DNA from: Calvatia gigantea
Taxonomy: Eukaryota; Basidiomycota; Agaricomycetes; Agaricales; Lycoperdaceae
Direction: 5' to 3'
DNA length: 64,000 nucleotides
Assembly (NCBI GenBank): GCA_025093985.1
Contig: JACAAK010000011.1
Coordinates: 1,984,001-2,048,000 of the forward strand
A program made the translations under genes and the position numbers. The notes below the pieces were generated by a model. It worked only from the letters and a program-made list of their open reading frames with translations. It ran no database searches and was not told the origin of the DNA. Below are positions 24,901-38,162 of the stretch, in pieces (within the stretch, counting starts at the first letter, position 1; each line of letters starts with the position of its first letter).

Positions 24901-27545
24901 ATCCGAGATACTGCATGCGCGTATCTTGGGCCGCGGCATATTCCCATCTTTGTCAGGTATGGTCTGCCGCTCTGAACCGTCAGGCTCAAGGACGCGTATA
25001 GCGCTGGTCATGACGTGTAGAATGGCAGTTCGTTGGAAGAATGGTGCTGCACCGATTGTGAGGCCAGGGGTGCGCGTTGTGATTGAGATGTCGCGGTTCA
25101 TGGAGCGCATCGCGATCTAGAACCCGAAATTAGGCGTATTTTAGAAAGAAGTCGAAGATATTTCTCTCAAGGGGAAGGGGGACTTACCCGAGAGGAACCC
25201 GGGGACGGGTTAATGTCCGTACTGAGGATGAGGGTATCGTTATCCTGTCCCGAAAATGAGGGGTTGTTATTCCGTAGTGGTTGACGGACGGGTAAAGACC
25301 AGATTCCACGGGAGCCGCTTATAGTTAAGATCTTGCGCTTCCTACGTATCGGGAGATCTCGCTGGTGCGGAGGCGTGAGTCAAGGTATCGGGTGAGGGAT
25401 GAGATTGGTATGTACCTGAAAGAGGGTAAAACCTCCTAAGGAGCCCCCCCCTGTTGCCGCAACTAACTCCGGCACAGGTTTCTCCTACGCACTGCAGTCA
25501 ATAACTAGATAATGTATATGCGGATATACACGCACACCGTTCATTGCCAGAGAGAAGGTCATACTTGAAATTGGACCGTAAGCGGGGAGGTGGTCGCGCA
25601 GTGATAGATGAATGACGGTCTTAGTTTTCTTGACCTGCGTAACGCCGTTCGTAGTTGGTTCATCATCCATTTTCGAGTCGCCATAAATGTCTACAAATGT
25701 ATCAATACAGATTCCAAGTCGAAGCTAGGCGGGAAATCACCATCGTCGTCATCATCCATAATAACGTCTTGAGTCACCACAGCCGACCTAGCGGACTCTT
25801 GATCTTCCGCAACCTCCTCTTCAACATGCGCGGTTTTCAACAAGATGGACGGTCCAACGGTGCTCCCAATAAAAAAATGGTCTTCATCCACGCGTTTCAC
25901 GACGGTAGGAATCGTGGTCTGCGCGAGGGCAGGAGCCATCGACAACTTCGACACAGTTTTCCCATCCGCCATAAGCTCCACAGGATAAACTGCCCCATCT
26001 CTAAGAATCAAGAACACGGTTTTATCATCAACCATGATCGAACGACACCCTTCCAACATGAGCATCCGCGACGTGTCTGCTTCCTCACTCAAAGAAGGAT
26101 ACGTCAAATCGCTGACTCGCGTAGCCCATCCGTTAACTTGCAAACCGACGCGCCGAGAAGATTGGTCGACATAGATCACGGAGTTACTAGTGGTAATGAC
26201 AACGCCACCGAACGCGGTCGAACAGGGGAGAAGTGAGAACGCATCGTAGGGCAGACCTTGGACGGAGGTTATGATGGTGGAATTTTGGGTCAAAATGTCG
26301 AGTGTGAATATTATGAGCCTGCAGGTATCCTTGAATTCACGCAGCCGGCTGGAGAGATCTCGTTTCAACAGGATTGGACAGCAAAGGATGGGTTGAGATA
26401 GTGACGTACCCGGTCCATGTCTGCTGCGTTTGGAACAGAATGGCGATAGTGGGGTTGTTGAACCCGGGGAGGAAGACAAAGTCGATAACATTACGGATGT
26501 TTTCTTCGACCTGGGTAGGAAGGTCTAGTATGAAACTCGGTGAATACGGGACATCCCTGTTTCATCCTCGCACCGTCAGCAAAGAACGGACGTGAAATAA
26601 AGAAAGCTTAAAGGCGCACCTGAGTTGCGACTGGTCTTGTTCCATTACATCGAGTTCGGCTTGAGTTTGGTAGAATGGAAGGATGGCTATTGCATGTTTT
26701 GGGAGTGAGAGGGCGGCACAGCGGGAGAGAGGATCGACACGCAGGTCAGCGCGGAATAATAGAGAATCAAGTGATAGCTATGGTGGATTGAATTACTGAG
26801 CGATAGCAAAATGAAATTAGATGGGCGTACTAGTTGGGGTGCCCGTTCATAGGTGTGAATAGACACCGTTATAAGATCGTGTGCCGAGTCTGACCATTCT
26901 AGAAGGGCAATCTACAAATCGTCAGAGTGAAGCTCGAACAGATGAAGGAGTAAGAGAGCTTACTTTGGCATCCTTGAACGAAACCAGCAGCCTCTCGAGC
27001 TTGTCCTCATTGGAGGACATGATCCTGACACCTTCCAGGCCTGTAATGATTCCATGCAAGCGGCATTCGCGAACAAAGTAGAATTTGGTGACTGTAGGAT
27101 GCTTCAGACTTTTCTGCGCCGCGGACTGGATGAAGCGTCAGCAAAGTTGGTCTCAGCGGAAGTCTGCACATGACGAGAAATTGGTGTATTTGGGTGATAC
27201 GTAGGACAAGTAAATCACCTTTGCTATGTTCACAAAGCCCTCTCCTTGCTCGTCCATTTCAACCTCTCCTTCAACAGCCTCCGTTCCCCGGCGTGCTTTC
27301 CCCCTCCGTTCGCGTTCATCGTCCGCCTGAGTTGAAACCGGAGCTGGCTCCTCCCGGACTTCAAAGATACGAAGAAGGTTCGACCGCGCGACCACCACGT
27401 TGCACAATACGCGAGCAGCAAGTTCATGGCGGATATTGTCACTGGGTGGTGCAGACGAGTCGTGTAGTGTTGAGGGTAGTAACCTGAGACTCGTCGCAAA
27501 TTCCACGCCGCTTGCGGGCAGAATTTCCTGATGAAGTGCGTGCAT
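21908..27545 (-). CDS. CFT1: Cleavage and polyadenylation specificity factor subunit 1 (CFT1/CPSF160)
   Basis: Large nuclear beta-propeller protein of the mRNA 3'-end processing complex; it binds the poly(A) signal region with the other CPSF subunits. The start at 27545 gives MHALHQEILPASGVEFATSL, then NVVVARSNLLRIFEVREE, family hallmarks of CFT1 N-termini. Middle blocks: QGLPYDAFSLLPC, FGGVVITTSNSVIYVDQSSRR, and an acidic linker VIMDDDDDGDFPPSFDLE. The CPSF-A C-terminal domain shows GPVTAVCGLNDYLVSSMGQK, IFVRAFDSDERLVGVAFLD, YVTSLRTLKNLLLVSDAVKS and DDDLRIVTGDEDGIMRIYEY. The end is RNDYVSKPLTKGILDGNLLG...IGTDRAKVLRDWIETRGSW (stop 21908). Many short introns; I did not fix every exon. No disruption was obvious in these blocks. 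Housekeeping gene, single copy here. Confidence 0.9.
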
Positions 27546-28529
27546 CGCGCCAGCCGGTTTCAAAGACGTCGTATACACCTATGCAGCAACGCGTTTATTC
27601 TGCAGCAATTAACAATACTGCCCGTAATTGTGGATTGTTGAGAGAGATTTCCAGGAATTATTCGGCCACCTAGCTGAGCCTGTGCACGCAAATAGCAAGG
27701 TTTTCCGAAAAACTCGCCCAGCAACCTGCTTGCTGACGTAATACGCACTGCTTTCCACCCGTTCCATCCACTCCTCCGTCCTTCCTTAGACGCTCAACGT
27801 CAACGCCGCAGTATGCTGTTGACGCACTAATGAATACTAGCGCCCTATTGCACGCCATGAATGCTTAATCGTGCAGGATGCGTTTACTCAAATCTTGGAC
27901 CCTGGAATGTTTCCGTCCAGTTCCGGCCATACAAGTCAACTCGGAATAAAGAAGGGATTCCGTTCATCATACATACTTTATGCAATCCAAGCGGCTGATG
28001 ATATTCTCTCTCTCAGACTAACAGTCTGATAAACTATTCATAAATGAACAGCAGCAAACTTCTTCTCCCAGTCACTACTGCTCAAGCACAAAGATATTCC
28101 GCCTCGCTCCCGGTTTAGCCAAAATCTGCTTCACATCAAAGGCTCTTTTTCGCGTTTGGGCCTAATTATTCTGATTCTTTCGATATACATAATTAACACA
28201 TCTGCAGAACCAGAAGGCATGTGAAATGATCTAGGATTGGTCCACAGAGGAACTTCGATGCATCTTCGGGATTTTGCAAAATGAAAAGTCACACATACAT
28301 CGATTATTGCAGGCCTTGCAAATTCGGAACCTCCACCACCAACAGCTGTCATATTATCCATACCCTTCCACCCCGGACCATCTGCTGCTTTGCGTCTGAT
28401 CGAATGCCGCATGGATCACCTCAAGCCCAACTCGTGTTGGTTACATGATGTATGTGGAACCAAAACACATATATTACTGGACCCATCTCTTAGCGAATAC
28501 TGCTGCTACGCCGTCTGAAATACACGACG
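27546..28529. other. Divergent intergenic region between CFT1 and the Ser/Pro-rich gene
   Basis: About 1 kb upstream of two divergent genes. It must carry both promoters. No TATA element at a convincing distance and no other feature was recognised. Confidence 0.45.
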
Positions 28530-31500
28530 ATGTACTCATCCGTTCTTTCTTCCCAACAGCAAAATTCAAGGCTACCGCAGATTAATGCTCCCGTGAGTCA
28601 TCGCCTTCATGAATTTTCATCGGTATGCGAATGATCAGCTTTCCAGGGCTATTCTGCGCATCCCGGTCAATTTTCCGTTCACCTTTTCAAGACACCGACT
28701 CTTGGTTCCTATTATGCAGCACCAAAATATGACTCTGGTTATCGCACGGCAGCGCCGTCCAACTATTATTCTATCTCTCGATACGACAACCCACCATCTC
28801 GCTTTCCGTCAGCCTCGGACCCTCAGCGCCCATCACAATACTCCACATCCGTCAGAACTTCTAATTTAACGGCTCGGGACTACAACCTCCGCCCAACCAA
28901 CATCAACACTGGCTACAATTTTACAAGAGGAACCAGGGACAGCACCTATATCTATGAACAATCCGACATCCTCTCCGTTACTGAATACGACGATGATACC
29001 GCGACAAACGACTCGTACTCACCCATTTCCCCCACCTCCGCCACATCGACCGATAGCCTGGTGGCACTAAAGAGCCCACTCACTGAGGACGACAACACGG
29101 GCTTCAACGAGGCGTAATTCGATTGCTATTCCAGTACCACCCCTACCCATAGGATCGGCGACGGGCAGATCTTATCCCTCCAGCCACGAGGACGTCCTTC
29201 GATCAGGTGACGAGACACATTTCCGGCCGAATTCAATTCAAGGCTTCAACAACAGCACAACGAGCACCACTCCCATCCCAATACCTCCTTCCACATCTAC
29301 ATCTGGTGACACTCGTCTATCAGTTCTCTCCACCGCTAGCGCTGGTGGTACTGGTAATGCTCCTCCAGTGCCGTCGTCTTCTGGTGGATATACTATGGCC
29401 CCATGCACTCCCATCTATCGCTCCTTCGGAAGCAGACACAGAGGACGTTTCCCTCGAGGCACGCATGAATGCCGAATACAACGCTATCGCCACTGGCTCC
29501 CTATACAAATCCTCTACTACCGATAGTGCCGATCCGAAACATAGCAATGCAGTTGCGATTCCGGTTCCATCGGCTCATGAGAGGAGCAGTCCACCGTATG
29601 TATCCACTGCACCCTCTGGTGGTAATGGCAGGTCTGACGACCCGAGCAGGGGTGGCCTTCGTGTGACGGTTCCCAATACCACGGCAGAGACGACGCAGGG
29701 CCTACCGAGTGCAATCAAGAGTCCAGCGACTTCTTCTATTTTTGAGTCCTTGGAGGAAGGGCGAGCGACGGGTTACATGAACAATCGGGATTCTATTGTA
29801 GCAGTAGGAGAGCGTGACCAATTCCTACCTCCCTTCGCTGATGACCGCTGGGTGAACGATCAAAAAGTTGAAAGGGAAAGACGGGGCTCGATTTCGTACC
29901 AACGAGTACCTATCCCACACCCCGCCCCAGAATTACGCAGAGAGTACACGGGAAGCACGGTGCCTCGCTCTCTCGTTTCAAGCACTAATGCTACATATAA
30001 TTCGTCCCCTCCACGCTCTTCCGCGGAAGATCAGCGCACGGTGGCTTTCCCACCCTCATCTACCACCACTTCTCGCCCGCGGCGTGACTCTAGAGCAGGA
30101 TACTCTGCGCCTCCACCAACTCGTTCTTCCCCTCCACGTCAGGAAGAACCGAAACTCGATACAAGTCCCCGGCGACGGACAGAGAGCGCCCTTGGACTAC
30201 ATATCCCAGACGCCGTTGTATCCGCCCGGGCTACCAGCACACACCCATCTTCCAGCACTCACCCATCTTCCAGCACTCACCCATCTTCCAGCACTCACCC
30301 AGAGGTTCCGACCTCTTCGTATCCCCCCGATCCGTACCTAACCAGGACTACGGATAATTATGCCCTCCCTACTTCCTCCGGCATTGGACGCAGGGCCAGT
30401 CCTCCCGCAGTTTCCTCCGGAAGTACATATCGTCCACAAAGCACGGCACCCCCAGATCCGTATCGTGCCCCGGGGAGCACGTATCGCCCTCAAGCAGGAT
30501 CCACATCCGCAGACACATACCGTGCGCAGAATGGTGTTACGTCCACTATTCCTTATCGCCCCAAAAGCACAGCTCCCACTCCAAACACTTATCGTACGCC
30601 TAACTCCTCCGACCCTTATCGTTCGCAGTCCACGGCTCCTCCCCCAGAGACTTCGTACCGCCCGCAGGGTTCAGCAGTCCCCACATCAGAAACTTCCCAT
30701 CGTTCTGGATACCCACCGCAGGCTGCGCCACCCGTGCCACCTCCATCGTCATACTCAATCCAACCTTCTGATACTCGACCACCTTCGACGAGGGTCAGGG
30801 CAAACTCTGGGTCATGGTCACGTAATGCTACTGTGAACTCAAGTTCTGCTCCTCCGTCGAGCAAGACACCAAGTCCACCATCGAGGCATGCTCAGGCATC
30901 TGTCCCTCGATCGAGCTCACGATCCAATTCCCCTACTGCTGAAGTTCCACCGCCACCACGAGTGCAGAGTGACAGCAGGCGCGATCAGCTACGGTCATCC
31001 CCACCCTCACGCAGCGCTACTGCGACTGCCCAGCCCGTCCCCAACCAGAGTCAAGGCCAACTCCGCTATCCTTCACCACCTAATACTCCAGCAACCACTT
31101 CCAGTCATCCTAAAGTCCCTCGCTCCTCGTCCCGTTCCCCGCCGCGCGACGCTCATACATCAACACGAGACACCAGCGGTGTCCGCAGTTCACCTAAGCA
31201 GCAGCGTGACGCTGGCGAGGGCTCAGATTATTCTGCCGGAAAACCAATTTCGAAGGCTAAACTGACCATCCGAAATCCCTCACCTTCGGAAACGAGTACT
31301 GAAAGATCGGCAAGTCCATCTCACGTACAACAACCACCGATGAGTGGTATGGCTTCAATGAGGCGTTCAACGTTACCCTATGACGCCAGGGCAGGTGCAA
31401 ATGGACAAACCAGTATTAACGACTACGGACGTCACACAACGCATGTACCTGAGAAACCTCAGCGCCGTTTCTCTGATAGCGATCAGACGGACGGACCCAG

Positions 31501-31880
31501 CTTCTCCTTCAACACCACGGGACGTGGTCCGCTGGCCCGGTGCGTAAGATGGAATGAGAACCTCGTGTGCCCGTCACCTGTGTTCCCCAACCGACGTAAG
31601 GGATGGTTTAACCGCAGAGGGTAACGTCCTTCAACTTTAATTCATGTATAACAACTGTGATTGATTGGTTCTGGGTAATGATAGGGACCAGTTGTGGACG
31701 AATGAAGGCGCTTATAAGCCTCCTCCACCCGGAGAAGAGTATTCGCCTGACCTCAATGATTATCCCGAGTATGGACAGGGGTGGATGAATGAAGAAGGTG
31801 TGAGGATCGATATGTCTCATCGTCTGGTTCCAAAAGTCCCCCTCCGATCGGCGTTGAAGCAACCCAAACCCCTGTCTTGA
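28530..31880 (+). CDS. Long Ser/Pro-rich low-complexity protein, unknown function, two apparent frameshifts
   Basis: I do not recognise the family by name. Exons 28530-28592 (MYSSVLSSQQQNSRLPQINAP), 28692-31620 and 31685-31880. The N-terminal part is Tyr/Ser-rich (SNYYSISRYDNPPSRF, IYEQSDILSVTEYDDD). The middle is a long disordered Ser/Pro/Thr/Arg region with SYRPQ/TYRPQ-like repeats and STHPSS units. The C-terminal end is different: compact and charged (RCVRWNENLVCPSPVFPNRRKGWFNRRGDQLW...WMNEEGVRIDM...PLRSALKQPKPLS), split by the last intron, and probably the conserved functional part. Two one-base breaks interrupt the frame, near 29116 (GAGGCGTAATTCG, giving a stop) and near 29402 (GGCCCCATG run); composition continues naturally across both, so I take them as indels in one gene. 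A reading that starts only at 29207 would miss the true start. Confidence 0.6.
30236..30300 (+). repeat. 18-bp coding tandem repeat (STHPSS)
   Basis: Unit AGCACTCACCCATCTTCC, three full copies from 30236 and a partial fourth ending in CACCC. Each encodes Ser-Thr-His-Pro-Ser-Ser inside the disordered region of the Ser/Pro-rich protein. The copies are nearly identical, so the number is likely to vary between strains. Confidence 0.8.
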
Positions 31881-32482
31881 AGTGTGACCTTATGTTTTCA
31901 TCGTTTTCGCAATGCTATGAAGTCCATTTGAAGTATTTAGTTTGCTTCGAGTCAAGGAAATATTGTTATTTTGATGCCAGACCCCGGGCCTTCGGCTGGC
32001 TTTTGGTAGTGGCGGAAATTGGCTTTCTGCCACACGCTGTTCCGGTCGCTTTGACAATTCAGGTGCGATCTTCGTGTCTCATGCCCCCCTTTTTCTTTGC
32101 GTTCGTCCTTCGGTTATTTCAACTGCCATCAGTATGAAATACATAGTTTATGTTGTTATCTCCTTCGTTATACCCCAGTGTGCTTGCTTGAGTAGTTCCA
32201 TCCGGACAAGTTCTTGACGTTTGACAGGCGGAGGCTAAATTATCGAACACGCATGGAACGCGAGGAACATTGAGATAAGGTTAAGTGGCAGGCACAATCG
32301 GGACCTACCTTCTTCAACATCCGACAACATTTTCCCAGCAAAGTAAATTTGTCAACAATGAGGTAGCCCTGAATCAAGTCACCTGGAGACCATGCGCAAA
32401 AACCCAAAGAGTTTGTATTAGGAGGAGGGCTCATTCCTGTCTCATCCGAACAGCCACGTAGGACTTCCCCTAACCTTCAACC
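31881..32482. other. Intergenic, nothing recognised
   Basis: Six hundred bases between two genes on the plus strand, containing the 3' region of one and the promoter of the next. No TATA box, repeat or RNA gene seen. Confidence 0.4.
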
Positions 32483-33068
32483 ATGTCCACATCCACCATC
32501 ACGTCTACCTCTTCATCCCCTGTCAGGAAGTTTGGACAACCACGGACACCAGATCATCTCTTGCAGTTCGGTGGCTACATCATTTCGAATGAAGGAATGG
32601 CGAGATGGGGATCGAGGCTCACAAATCCACCTCATACATTCCCATCTAACGCATCTATTGTCGCTTCTCACGAAGTGCACAAAAAGCTCAAGGAGATAAA
32701 CCTCGCAGGACTGCTCAATGTTGGCTCATTGCAAAGCCCGCGGTTCATCATCTTCACCAAGAACAAAGTGCACCAATATCGTGAGGGCGTTCATGAGCGC
32801 GATTTGCCGTCGCTTGAACCCGATAAGTGGGATAAGTGGACTTTGAGGGTTATGATCCAGGAACTGCGTACGTTACTTTGGTCCATTGGCGCTCAGATAA
32901 GCGTAGAGTGATTGACTCTTGGCGTGTGATGATGCCGCTGTTTTAGACGTTGACCCGAGTGAGGTCACAGCTTTCAAGTCTGTTCTATCCAATGACGTGC
33001 CGCACGATCCCGACGTATTTGGAGAAATGTCGAGGCAGGAAATGGAGGCATGGTGGAAGGAAAACTGA
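32483..33068 (+). CDS. Small protein of unknown function (168 residues)
   Basis: Not recognised. Two exons, 32483-32867 and 32947-33068, joined by a 79-nt GTACGT...TTTTAG intron; phases match (507 nt). Without splicing the frame would stop at 32911 inside the intron. The protein starts with a Ser/Thr-rich segment (MSTSTITSTSSSPVRKF), then QFGGYIISNEGMARWGSRL, VHKKLKEINLAGLLNVG, FIIFTKNKVHQYREGVHERDL, and ends with an acidic tail VDPSEVTAFKSVLSNDVPHD...EMEAWWKEN. No signal peptide, membrane span or metal motif. Tail to tail with the RecQ gene. Probably a soluble protein restricted to fungi (inference). Confidence 0.65.
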
Positions 33069-33275
33069 ACGGGAGCGAGCCTTTGGGTTCACGATAGGGG
33101 GTGATGGTCAGTGCTCGTTTCCGTTGGCGAGGGGGTGCGCCGGCTCGAGGTCTCTAGATTATGGTCCCCTATTTCATCATAGATGTCTGTCCAGGAGTTC
33201 GTCATACAATACTGTCACATACGCAAAAAATACATAACTAGTGGTATACACGGGGTCATTTCCAAACGCACTCAG

Positions 33276-36200
33276 CTAATCTGATAAAACCAGGACCTCC
33301 TCGTCTGATGGCAATCGTTGGACTCCCCTTCCCGCACTTTTCGCCTTCTTTCGTCTTGCTTTGGGCTCCTCTCTCAGCGACTTGGACCAATCGTACGTCA
33401 CCTCATCCGAATCCTCATTGCTCGTGTCTTCAATCAGATCCGCGTTAATCGTCTCATACTCGCCACTTTCATCATCAACCCGAAGCGCATTCCCTTTCTT
33501 CCTTTGTAAAGCCCTTGATGACTGGTTCCCCCTGGGCCGAGGGTTACCCACGTACATATGGTCAAGGTTGTGATCATCATCGATGTCAATCCCATCAGTC
33601 GCTGTTTCGGCTTTCTTCTTGCCTTTTCCTACCGCGGTCCCCGTTTTCTGTTTCTTTGTCGGCGGAGTATTCTCATCAGGACCTTTTTCCTCTTCATCTT
33701 CCCCCTCCATATTCTTCCTCTGTCTCCCTCGCTTCTTGTTTGGTATTTGTTTGAAAAGGGTGACCTCCAACATGGGTCTGGCGGCATTCGTAACTCCTTC
33801 GCGCGTTTCGTGGATGAACCTGGGGGCCAATTGCCCAGGTATGACATAGACGTTGGTTGCATACGCCGTTTGCTGGTACTCCTCTCTAAGGTAACCCTTG
33901 ATAAGTAACCGTACAATGAGGTGTTCGATGTCCTATCAGTGATAATCAACAACGCTTCCACGAGACTGTTTTTAAGGGAATGGATATCTCACGTCCTTGG
34001 ACAGGTCTACGACACCTCCTGCGATTGCATCCAAATCCAGGTTGACCTTCTCCTTCCCCCTTCTCTTCCCCTTTCCTCCCCCCACGGGGACATCGAACGC
34101 GCCACCTCCTGCACCCTTCGCCAACCCCGCTAGCATATTCACCGTTGCCTTCCCACCAATAGTGCGCACATAATGTGCAATCTTGAGAAGTTGCCAAGTT
34201 TGAACAGAGACATCTCTGCGTTCTATCGATTCTGGAGGTCGAGTGCAATTATCACAATGTCCGCAGCGTTCAAGGGCATCTTGATCTTCAGTCGTCCAGG
34301 AGGAGATAGAAAGGTTAGATGAATGTGAGAAGTATCTATTTTATTAAAAGCAATGAGCTGAGGCGAAGGGTAGTGTGATAAAACTCCAGCAGAAGACGAA
34401 CTTGGCGAACTGGATCTTCCGACACTCTTCAAGATCTTCTGCAAAGTCAAGAACGGCGTGCACTGTCAACGATGAATTCGTTCATTCCATCATCATCATC
34501 ATTTCCCGGGGTTACGCGTGCCAAAGATCGCAGTAAAGGTTATATCGAAATTAAACACATGAGCGCACGAGTTCATGTCGGAGGCTGCGGGGAAGGGGGA
34601 GGGACTGACTTTTTTCCTGCCCAGATTTCTCAGACGCGACCATCGAGCCAATGGTTGACCCATCCTGAGGCCGATAAAATAAGACGCAATCCGCATCTTT
34701 ACCATCTCTACCTGCTCTTCCTGATTCTTGATAATATCCCTCGAGCGATTTCTGCCAGATGACTTATCAATCAATCCGAACTCCACCGCTTTGAAAGTGC
34801 AGTGCACTAGAACCTACCGAGATCTATATATACGCACGCATCAAAACAGTCAGTCAAGCCAGCAGCGCAAAAGGGAAAGTGGGGCAGCAGGTAGGTACCG
34901 AATGGTGTAACACAAATCGCACATCTCCTTTATCGATGCCTAGTCCGAACGCTGTTTCATGTACCAAGAATTAGAATTAGTCACGTCATAGAACAGTGAA
35001 AAAAGGATAATGTGATATAGACCGATTGTAGCGCAGACAACTTTGATCCTTCCAGCACGCCATGCACTTATGTAATTGGCTCTTTTCACTTTCATGCCTA
35101 TCCGCGTGGTATACACCAGTTTTGATCTTCCCGCCACTGAGCTCTTGCAATTCTTGTGCCTACAGTTTCCGTATTCTGCGTGATTGCGTTGAAGTATAAG
35201 AGTAGGAACATCTAGGGTGATTTAAGAAAGGGTACCTTTTTAGATAAGCAATAGACAATTCCAGAATCGTTCGGGTGATGTTCAAGGATATAATCAACCA
35301 TAGCCTTCGTCACGTCGGATGCTTTGGAAGGTTTGGGTACGACACGATAATGAAGGTTCTTTCGGTATAGTGGAGCGAAGAAATACACGGTTCCAGTCGG
35401 TTTCGCATCTAGAACGAAGGTCGATATTCGGAGCTCGGAGGTAATGAATAGGGGGACATACTTCGACCATCAACGATATCCGGGAGCCGCAATGTCTTGA
35501 GAAGATCCTTCAATACAAGCGGAGGGCATGTTGCAGAGAGAGCCATAATTGGAACAGAAGGGAATAACGTTCGTAACTTGTGAAGTTTCTGATAATCGGG
35601 ACTTGGTTTCTTTTAATAAAAAAAAGGCGAACGGAAACGTTGTAGGTTCGTACCGGAAATCATGTCCCATCTGCGATACGCAGTGCGCTTCATCAATCAC
35701 TATCCGTGATAGTTTTCCCCCCGAAACGAGCTTCTGCAGCAGTATAGTGAAATTGTTATCTTTCGCCAATCGTTCTGGCTACAGAAACGGATCTGGGTTA
35801 AACTTTCCTTCGCTCGAGTTACATTAACTATTGAGTGGACGACGCACCGTCACGTAGCATAACTTAATTTCCTCTTGACTGGAATCTAGTCTTCCGTCGG
35901 CAAGTGCAAACAATTGTCTTTGAATTTCCTTCTTCTCCGCAGTCGGCGTAGCCCCGGTCAGCGCAACCGCATTAACTATAATAATTTCGAGAACGCTTTT
36001 AGACAATGAAGCCACCTCAGAGCGAGTAACAAAAATAGGTACACTCACTTCTGTGTCCTTGTAGATGTAATATTTGGTCCGTGATAAGCGAAATCAAAGG
36101 TGAGATAACGAGAGTGCAACCGGGCGTTAACAATGCAGGAAGTTGATATGTAAGTGATTTTCCTCCTCCAGTTGGCATCACGACCACGATATCCCGACCA

Positions 36201-36965
36201 TCCATATTCGCATTACATATTCTAAAAGGGGGCGGCGCAACCCAAAAACCGTTTCTGAGAAGGGAAGTCCAGATGAGATTAAGGAAATACGGAACTTACC
36301 CTCTTTGACAAAGCCTAAAATCGCTAATCCCAAACACACTCTTCATCCTCGCTTTCAATCCACCCATCCAGTCAAACTCGTCGTCCATATAGTTGATCCC
36401 TTGTTGTACGTGCCCAGCTTTACCTTTACCCTTCACTACCACATTAGTGGCGGTACCAGACTGCGGGTGAGAGGCCCGCTCGAGCTCATGTAACATCCTA
36501 ACCACGCCCTCTTTCTGATCCTCCTTCGAGCGTAGTTGCGTATTCAAGCTTTTTATACTCTCTTTGAGACCTATTATATCCGCGTCCATTTCTGCGATAC
36601 GACGTTTTAATTCCTGTTTCTTTGCCCATTGGGCCATTCCAGCATCCTGGTCATTGGACGGTTCGGTTCGAGTTGCGTTAGATTGAGTTGCGTTGGTAAT
36701 GGTTCCATTAGGTTTAAACGATGAAGAATGATTGCTCGTAGCGACAGTTAAGGAAGGTCCGCGTGAAGAGGTAGCTGCATTCCGGGACCGTGCATTATGT
36801 GCATCGAGTACAGAACGTTTCAAGACTTCTTCAAAGGCTGGCTGTAGTGCAAAAGACTTAGTAACCCACTCCACACACGTAATAAACGCGGCTTCCACGT
36901 ACGTCGTCCGAAGCGAGGGTGTCGTCCCGATAGTCGTAGTCAAAATCATAGTCATAGTCGTTCAT
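33276..36965 (-). CDS. RecQ-family ATP-dependent DNA helicase
   Basis: 3'-5' DNA helicase for recombination and fork repair, nuclear. Start at 36965 ([21 protein letters not shown]), first intron 36902-36842, then a coiled-coil-like stretch ([20 protein letters not shown]) and [29 protein letters not shown] leading to the core. Walker A is [19 protein letters not shown] with [10 protein letters not shown]; the DEAH box is [18 protein letters not shown]; later SATC-type, [57 protein letters not shown]. The C-terminal part has [19 protein letters not shown] and a long acidic/basic tail with KK(Q/R)K nuclear signals. Multiple introns near 50-90 nt; core motifs are in frame. The annotated start may be shortened: a displaced copy of the 5' end (39181-39412) keeps an upstream ATG that this copy has lost by two small deletions. 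Confidence 0.85.
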
Positions 36966-38162
36966 GTACGGGACAAGCGCGGAGATAATCGCGGTGAAAG
37001 GGGCAAAGCACGTTAACGAGCGCGTCGCGATGATAAATGAGAATCTTCCCACGTTTACTCTTCATCAAAAATTCAACATCGCGATTCGTAGCTCGTCCAG
37101 ATATTTCCAATTCGCTAGTGCCTTTCGCTGATCAAGGTATTCCCTATGTATTAGTCTTAGGAGCTGACACACTGGCCCAGTGAACAATGTTCCCAAAGGG
37201 CTCGTCGAGTAGCCCGTTTAATATGGGCGGTTCCTTCGAGTTTAATAGCGCTTGGAATTGAAAACCCTCCTGCTTCAGAATGTTTATCATTGACACTAGA
37301 AAAGGTAGAGCATGGCCGACGCACTCCAGAAATTAGATTGGGGTTTCTTCGAGATCACAGAGCAAAGTATCATACTATAAAGCCACCGGCATTGTGGACA
37401 AACACCCGAAGTGCCTCCACTAAAGCAGACGACAAAAGCCTCCCGCACTTTACCATCAAGACTCATGCAGACTCGGTTTCGAACCTTGATTGAACCTCAG
37501 GCTCAGACTCAGGCTCCTACTCAAGAGTCATACCCATATTCAAACAGCGGATCAAAGAACGTCTTCACTCCCTCAGCCAGGTCGATCGTGCGCAACTCTC
37601 AATAATGTTGCAGCTCGTGATTAATTTCCCAATACCAAAAAATCGATTTTCTGCCATATCCCATGCGGTATACGGCAGACTCAACACCTTTCCGAGATTT
37701 ATTGCAAAAGAGAGACTTAGTCCTAGAGGTCAAGTTGGGGTGGTATCGTTGGATGATATTTGCTTGCTGCAGGTGCTTGATCATCTTCGAAAAGCGTGGT
37801 CAGGTTAGGAAAGCAGGATTTTTTAAAAAAAAAAGGAGTTCACGGATTTGAATTTAGCTATGTCGAATTTGAGAAATTCACTACCGGAAATCCAACAAAT
37901 ATATGTTCCTGGAGACCATTTGGTGCGGGTTGTACAGCCCCAATGCCAGTAACTGCTTGAACCCCAACCACTGGCGCCCCCATGAAGGTGTGTAGACATG
38001 TAAATGCTTAATGAAAATCGCAATCAGCATTCAAACTCCCAGCTTCTCCTGAGACGGGAAATGCTTTCAGAGTCTTCAGTGCCAACCATGATATAGACCC
38101 AGGACTTGATGATTGAGTTGACCAACTCATTCGTAGACGGATAGGAAAGAGAGAACGCCGAA
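36966..38162. other. Intergenic, no gene recognised
   Basis: Holds the RecQ promoter and about 1 kb more. A poly-T/poly-A run (TTTTTTAAAAAAAAAAAGG) is at about 37821-37836. No coding motif could be supported. Confidence 0.4.

Noticed and set aside
30236..30300. CRISPR-like array
   Set aside because: Contiguous 18-bp coding repeats without spacers, in an eukaryotic gene.
30360..31265. Long alternative frames inside the Ser/Pro-rich gene
   Set aside because: They are by-products of low-complexity Pro/Ser coding in another frame.
32878..32911. Unspliced C-terminus of the 168-residue protein
   Set aside because: A GTACGT...TTTTAG intron gives a longer acidic tail with clean phase.
33629..34450. 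Lys/Arg-rich open frames over the RecQ C-terminus
   Set aside because: Shadow frames of the charged RecQ tail.
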